DNA of 9,835 bases from an uncultured Ruminococcus sp. (lineage in GTDB: Bacteria > Bacillota > Clostridia > Oscillospirales > Ruminococcaceae): NCBI GenBank assembly GCA_900545125.1, contig UQXS01000081.1:1-9835 (forward strand), given 5' to 3'. The notes under the pieces are model-generated. The model made no database searches, was not told where the DNA came from, and was given only the letters and a program-made list of their open reading frames with translations. The position numbers and the translations under genes are program-made. Each line of letters starts with the position of its first letter. The stretch's first letter is position 1. Of the stretch, positions 6,692 through 9,835 are shown piece after piece.

Positions 6692-7648
6692 ATGGCAGAT
6701 GTAATTAAAAAGGCTACAAGAGAGAGCTACGGAGAGGCTCTCCGTGATTTTGCAGAAGAATATAAGGATCTTGTCGTACTCGATGCCGATCTTGCTGCCG
6801 CTACAAAAACAGGCATTTTCAAGAAGGCATATCCGGAACGTTTCTTTGACTGCGGAATCGCCGAAGCAAATATGATGGGTGTCGCTGCCGGTCTTGCTGC
6901 CTGCGGAAAAATCCCGTTTGCAAGCACTTTCGCTATGTTCGCAGCCGGTAGAGCTTATGAGATCGTGAGAAATTCTATTGGTTATCCTCATCTTAATGTT
7001 AAGATCGGAGCTACCCATGCCGGAATTTCCGTCGGCGAGGACGGTGCAACTCACCAGTGCAACGAGGATATTGCTCTTATGAGAACTATTCCCGGAATGA
7101 CAATTATAAATCCATGCGACGATGTTGAAGCCCGTGCTGCCGTCAAAGCTGCCCTCGATTTCAACGGCCCTGTATATATGCGTTTCGGACGTCTTGCAGT
7201 TCCGGTTATCAACGACAGGGAAACGTATAAATTTGAGCTTGGCAAGGGTGTTGTCCTCCGTGAGGGAACTGATGCGACTGTCGCTGCTACGGGTCTTATG
7301 GTGAATGAGGCTCTTGAAGCCGCAAAGATGCTGGAGTCTGACGGGATCTCTGTCCGTGTTGTGAATATCCACACAATAAAGCCACTTGACAAGGAGCTTA
7401 TTACTGAGTGCGCAGAAAAAACCGGACTTATTATTACTGCTGAGGAACACAGCGTTATCGGCGGTCTTGGCTCTGCGGTCGCAGAAACCGTTACGGAAAG
7501 ATGTCCTGTTCCTGTCGTGAAAATCGGTGTTAATGACGAGTACGGACATTCCGGTCCCGCTGTTGATCTTCTTAAAGAATTCGGACTTTCCGCTGAGAAT
7601 ATCGCTAAAACCGTCAGGGATGCAATGAAATTGAAAAAAGTTAATTGA
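6692..7648 (+). CDS. Transketolase, C-terminal (pyrimidine-binding) subunit
   Basis: The 318-residue partner of the preceding subunit has its own ATG and Shine-Dalgarno (GGAGGG, 6678-6683, spacing 8, inside the upstream gene end). The catalytic Glu is E58 in GIAEANMMG (55-63). ATHAGISVGEDGATHQ (107-122) and the IPGMTIINPCDD segment (133-144) are transketolase Pyr-domain landmarks. A transketolase C-terminal domain follows from about residue 185, with TAEEHSVIGGLGSAVAE (249-265). The thiamine diphosphate site would form at the interface with the N subunit. Related folds (DXS, E1 beta subunits) share these motifs, but the adjacent N subunit and the overall length favour transketolase. No terminator is seen after it. 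Confidence 0.95.
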   Translation: MADVIKKATRESYGEALRDFAEEYKDLVVLDADLAAATKTGIFKKAYPERFFDCGIAEANMMGVAAGLAACGKIPFASTFAMFAAGRAYEIVRNSIGYPHLNVKIGATHAGISVGEDGATHQCNEDIALMRTIPGMTIINPCDDVEARAAVKAALDFNGPVYMRFGRLAVPVINDRETYKFELGKGVVLREGTDATVAATGLMVNEALEAAKMLESDGISVRVVNIHTIKPLDKELITECAEKTGLIITAEEHSVIGGLGSAVAETVTERCPVPVVKIGVNDEYGHSGPAVDLLKEFGLSAENIAKTVRDAMKLKKVN

Positions 7649-7724
7649 TTATTCTTGCTTGACTGTACTTGCTTCTGTTTGAGCATTTTGCAATATCAGC
7701 GAATAACATTTTATGGATGTTTAT

Positions 7725-8738
7725 ATGAAAAATATCAGGAAATTTATAAGTGCAGTTCTGGCTGTATGCTGTTGTGCAGCGTTTACAGGCTGCGGTGATT
7801 CATCAGAGAATTCATCTGAAAAAGACTCTTCTTCTGAAACAAGGTATGAAGAAAAGAACGAAAAGGATTCTGACAATGATAGCAATGATGTCATTGAAGA
7901 TGACAATAAAGAAGAATCTGATAAAGCCGATGAATACGAAAAAGAAGATGAAGATGATACAGACAAACAGGAAGTGGAAACTACAGTTAAGAAAACAGGA
8001 GCTTCCTTTACACCTCAGTTCGCTGATGAAAGTGAACTTAAGACAAGTGAATGGCTGAATGATGATGACACAAATGCCGGTTATTTAATAACATGGGACG
8101 ATTCCCCCTGCATAGGCAAGAGCGTTGCTGTCGACGGAAACGAGATTTTCGGCGGAGAAATTCTCGGTGACTGCGATTTTAAAAACTGGTCTGTAACCTA
8201 TGACTATGACAAGGGTGACAAATCACTTAAATCCAATACTTCCAATTACATTTATTACAGTCACTCGGATTTTAAAAAGCCGGATGCTGAAACTTCGCTT
8301 GATAATCTTAATCTCAGACCGGTTTCTTCATTCTATTGCTGGGAACTTATGAAAATGGGTTTGTATAATGATACTTCCAGTGATAAAACATATGACGAAT
8401 GCAAGATTATGTCATTTGAACTGGGCGGCTACGGCGAGGCTGACGATGCAGACAGCGTTAATGCTTTAGAATATTATGGTATGACAGATGCGGTAGAATC
8501 AACCGTCGAACTGCCGTACGGCGTTACATGGGATATGGATCCGTATGAAGTATACGATATTCTTGGTACACCGTATAAATTCAATACTGTAAATGAAGAG
8601 AATCCGAACGGCAGTATGTGGAGTATGGACTACTATACTATTGACGAATATCATACGATTACCTTTACTTTCAATCCGGAACAGGGCAACAGACTCTGCA
8701 CCGTTAAGGTATATTACGATCACACGAAAGACAACTGA
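7725..8738 (+). CDS. Predicted lipoprotein with acidic linker, unknown function
   Basis: I do not recognise this protein. From ATG 7725 it has 337 residues. A basic n-region (MKNIRK) and hydrophobic stretch end in FTGC, whose C23 would be the lipidated Cys; three further Cys (15-17) sit in the hydrophobic segment. Residues 24-90 are a low-complexity Ser/Glu/Asp/Lys linker, strongly acidic. The rest (about 95-337) looks globular and aromatic-rich, with PYGVTWDMDPYEVYDILGTP (264-283) near the end, followed by beta-like segments. It would be anchored outside the membrane and processed by LspA. An in-frame ATG at 7713 would add four residues; 7725 is preferred because a weak GGATG (7715-7719) precedes it. 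It begins 76 bases after transketolase without a terminator between, so readthrough is possible. Its coding sequence appears more AT-rich than its neighbours. Confidence 0.8.
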   Translation: MKNIRKFISAVLAVCCCAAFTGCGDSSENSSEKDSSSETRYEEKNEKDSDNDSNDVIEDDNKEESDKADEYEKEDEDDTDKQEVETTVKKTGASFTPQFADESELKTSEWLNDDDTNAGYLITWDDSPCIGKSVAVDGNEIFGGEILGDCDFKNWSVTYDYDKGDKSLKSNTSNYIYYSHSDFKKPDAETSLDNLNLRPVSSFYCWELMKMGLYNDTSSDKTYDECKIMSFELGGYGEADDADSVNALEYYGMTDAVESTVELPYGVTWDMDPYEVYDILGTPYKFNTVNEENPNGSMWSMDYYTIDEYHTITFTFNPEQGNRLCTVKVYYDHTKDN

Positions 8739-8746
8739 TAAGTAAA

Positions 8747-8795
8747 AAACAGATTTCAAGGGAAAATAATTCCTTTGAAATCTGTTTTTGTTTTT
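8747..8795. terminator. Bidirectional Rho-independent terminator
   Basis: An 18-bp stem (arms 8747-8764 and 8770-8787, one G-T wobble at 8760/8774) encloses the 5-base loop AATAA. On the plus strand it runs into TTTTTGTTTTT (8785-8795). On the minus strand the A-run 8744-8749 gives six Ts. It lies between two convergent genes, so it should end the lipoprotein transcript and the dockerin transcript alike. It is the only strong intrinsic terminator I see in the window. Confidence 0.95.
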
Positions 8796-8810
8796 GACTA
8801 TGGACCGTCT

Positions 8811-9835
8811 TTAGTTATTCATGTTGAGCAGCGCTTTTCTTACGAGTACGTTGTCAAACACGTCTATAATGCCGTCGGCGTCAAAGTCGGCTGCGGATGC
8901 CTGTTCCGGAGTAAGTTCGCTAAGTCGGAGAAGATATTTCTGGAGCATTACCAGGTCGCCGGTATCAAGCTTTCCTGAGCCGTTTATATCGCCCTTGACA
9001 GGTTGGTGGAATTGTGACGCAGGTACAGCCATTGCAAAGAAATTAACACACATATACGATTGACCGTTGCTGCCGAGAGTGACTTTTTCACCTTTTTTGA
9101 TCTGTTTCCTGTACAGATCAAAGATTACATCGTTTGAGGATGTGACTGTGGAATCAGCCGGAAGCTTTTCGTATCCTGAAAGCCAGTCCGGAATGGTTTC
9201 AACTCTTTGGTCAAGAGCTATCATCAGGTCAATATCGTCTCCGGCAGTGAAAACAGCCGTATCTCCCGTGGAAGATTTGGCATCGCAGGCAGTCATGAGA
9301 ATCTCACATCCGTCCGCTTCTTTCGGAAGAACTGTGATAGTGAAATCACGGTCTCCATAGATCTTCGGTCCTGTACCTATTTTCCATTTGTCCGGATATG
9401 CGCTTTCACTGACGCTGACGTCTTTGAAGTAAATTCCGCTTATCGGGAGAGCATCCCAGCCAAATACGAAGTTATCAACGTTGAGAAGATAACCTTCACC
9501 GCCCGTAAATTTAAGATAGAGATTATGAACGCCGCTTATCATGCTTATGTTGAATTCTACATCCTGATAGTCGCTGAAACCGGAAGTTCCTTTGAAATCT
9601 ACAGCCGCTGCCGGAGTACTGTCAAGGGAATCAAGATAAAGCTCGATTTTTGCCGCATTTCCTGAAACACGTGTCTTGAAGCTCTTTGCGCCGTCGCCGA
9701 AGTCGATTTTGAGGTATACGGCATAGTCTCCGTTTTCGATAAATCCTATATTTCCGCCGCCGTCAGGAAGAGTTTCTGCTTTTATGCCCTCCTGAGCCCA
9801 GAAGTTTTCTGCTTCTATAGTTTCAAATGCCGATA
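8811..9835 (-). CDS. Secreted dockerin protein with CBM6 module, N-terminus outside window
   Basis: The visible 340 residues are the C-terminal part of a larger protein read leftward from beyond 9835. First comes a CBM6-type carbohydrate-binding module (about 9832 to 9459): IEAENF near its start, GFIENGDYAVYLKIDFG (9696-9746), then GVHNLYLKFTG and NVDNFVFG at its end. A second, unnamed module follows (about 9431 to 9024), with YGDRDFTITVLPKE, ALDQRVETIPDWLSGYEKLP and LYRKQIKKGEKVTLGSNG. A type I dockerin closes the protein (about 8993 to 8820), with calcium loops DINGSGKLDTGD and DFDADGIIDVFD. Such proteins are exported and bind cohesins on a scaffoldin, delivering plant-polysaccharide enzymes. 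No catalytic domain is in view, so the enzyme class is unknown. A Met codon at 9540-9542 lies inside CBM6 and is not the start. The stop is TAA at 8811-8813. Confidence 0.93.
   Translation of the reverse strand, partial: SAFETIEAENFWAQEGIKAETLPDGGGNIGFIENGDYAVYLKIDFGDGAKSFKTRVSGNAAKIELYLDSLDSTPAAAVDFKGTSGFSDYQDVEFNISMISGVHNLYLKFTGGEGYLLNVDNFVFGWDALPISGIYFKDVSVSESAYPDKWKIGTGPKIYGDRDFTITVLPKEADGCEILMTACDAKSSTGDTAVFTAGDDIDLMIALDQRVETIPDWLSGYEKLPADSTVTSSNDVIFDLYRKQIKKGEKVTLGSNGQSYMCVNFFAMAVPASQFHQPVKGDINGSGKLDTGDLVMLQKYLLRLSELTPEQASAADFDADGIIDVFDNVLVRKALLNMNN

Noticed and set aside
6584..7549. 321-codon open frame on the minus strand opposite the transketolase C subunit
   Set aside because: It lies wholly antisense to a clear gene and has no family-like motifs or gene-like composition (Ser/Cys/His-rich). 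It is a codon-bias shadow.
5848..7648. Frameshifted transketolase pseudogene
   Set aside because: Each half has its own Shine-Dalgarno, start codon and intact motifs, and a two-subunit transketolase is established in anaerobic Firmicutes.
7051..7686. 211-codon minus-strand open frame over the end of transketolase
   Set aside because: Low-complexity Ser/Thr/Ala translation antisense to a conserved domain; no recognisable motif or supporting context.
7659..7707. Possible promoter before the lipoprotein gene (TTGACT at 7659, or TTGAGC 7679 with AATAAC 7702)
   Set aside because: The first has no reasonable -10 element at 16-18 bases. The second matches only four of six in each box and would start transcription almost at the start codon. 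The 76-base gap otherwise shows no clear element.
7820..7990. Repeat array suggested by GAA/GAT-rich sequence
   Set aside because: It encodes the Glu/Asp/Ser/Lys-rich linker of the lipoprotein; there is no regular repeat unit or spacer.

Overview
The window looks like a chromosomal segment of an anaerobic, fibre-degrading Firmicute of the Ruminococcus type (Oscillospiraceae). Three observations support this: a clostridial housekeeping gene order, a transketolase split into two subunits, and a convergent gene ending in a CBM6 module plus a type I dockerin, the anchoring module of cellulosomes. Strong GGAGG-type ribosome binding sites and moderate GC fit. The genus is inferred from these traits; no rRNA gene is present.

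Positions 1 to about 7650 hold a dense run of plus-strand genes: the last codons of an S4-domain protein (ylmH-like), divIVA, ileS, lspA, an RluD-family pseudouridine synthase, a Cof-type HAD phosphatase, and the N- and C-terminal transketolase subunits. Gaps are short or absent (lspA and the synthase overlap by 8 bases), and I see no Rho-independent terminator inside the run, so one long transcription unit is plausible. The first part serves cell pole/division (DivIVA), translation (IleRS, pseudouridylation) and lipoprotein maturation (LspA). The last part serves sugar-phosphate metabolism. Two structured gaps stand out: the divIVA-ileS leader, with a hairpin between the Shine-Dalgarno and the start codon, and an 11-bp hairpin between ileS and lspA.

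Positions 7725 to 8738 encode a predicted lipoprotein of unknown function with a very acidic linker. It meets the minus-strand dockerin gene (8811 to beyond the right edge) at a strong bidirectional terminator (8747-8795). The lipoprotein would be a substrate of the LspA encoded upstream. The dockerin protein would be secreted and bound to a cohesin scaffold; its N-terminal part, including any catalytic domain, lies outside the window.

I found no CRISPR array, insertion sequence, tRNA, rRNA or phage gene, and no clear new multi-gene system. The most unusual items are the ileS leader architecture (no T-box, displaced Shine-Dalgarno with an intervening hairpin), the unknown lipoprotein, and the unnamed module between CBM6 and dockerin. 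Several starts are revised from the longest reading frame, because Shine-Dalgarno placement favours downstream codons: lspA at GTG 3573, rluD at 4072, the HAD gene at 5000, the transketolase N subunit at 5848, and the lipoprotein at 7725.
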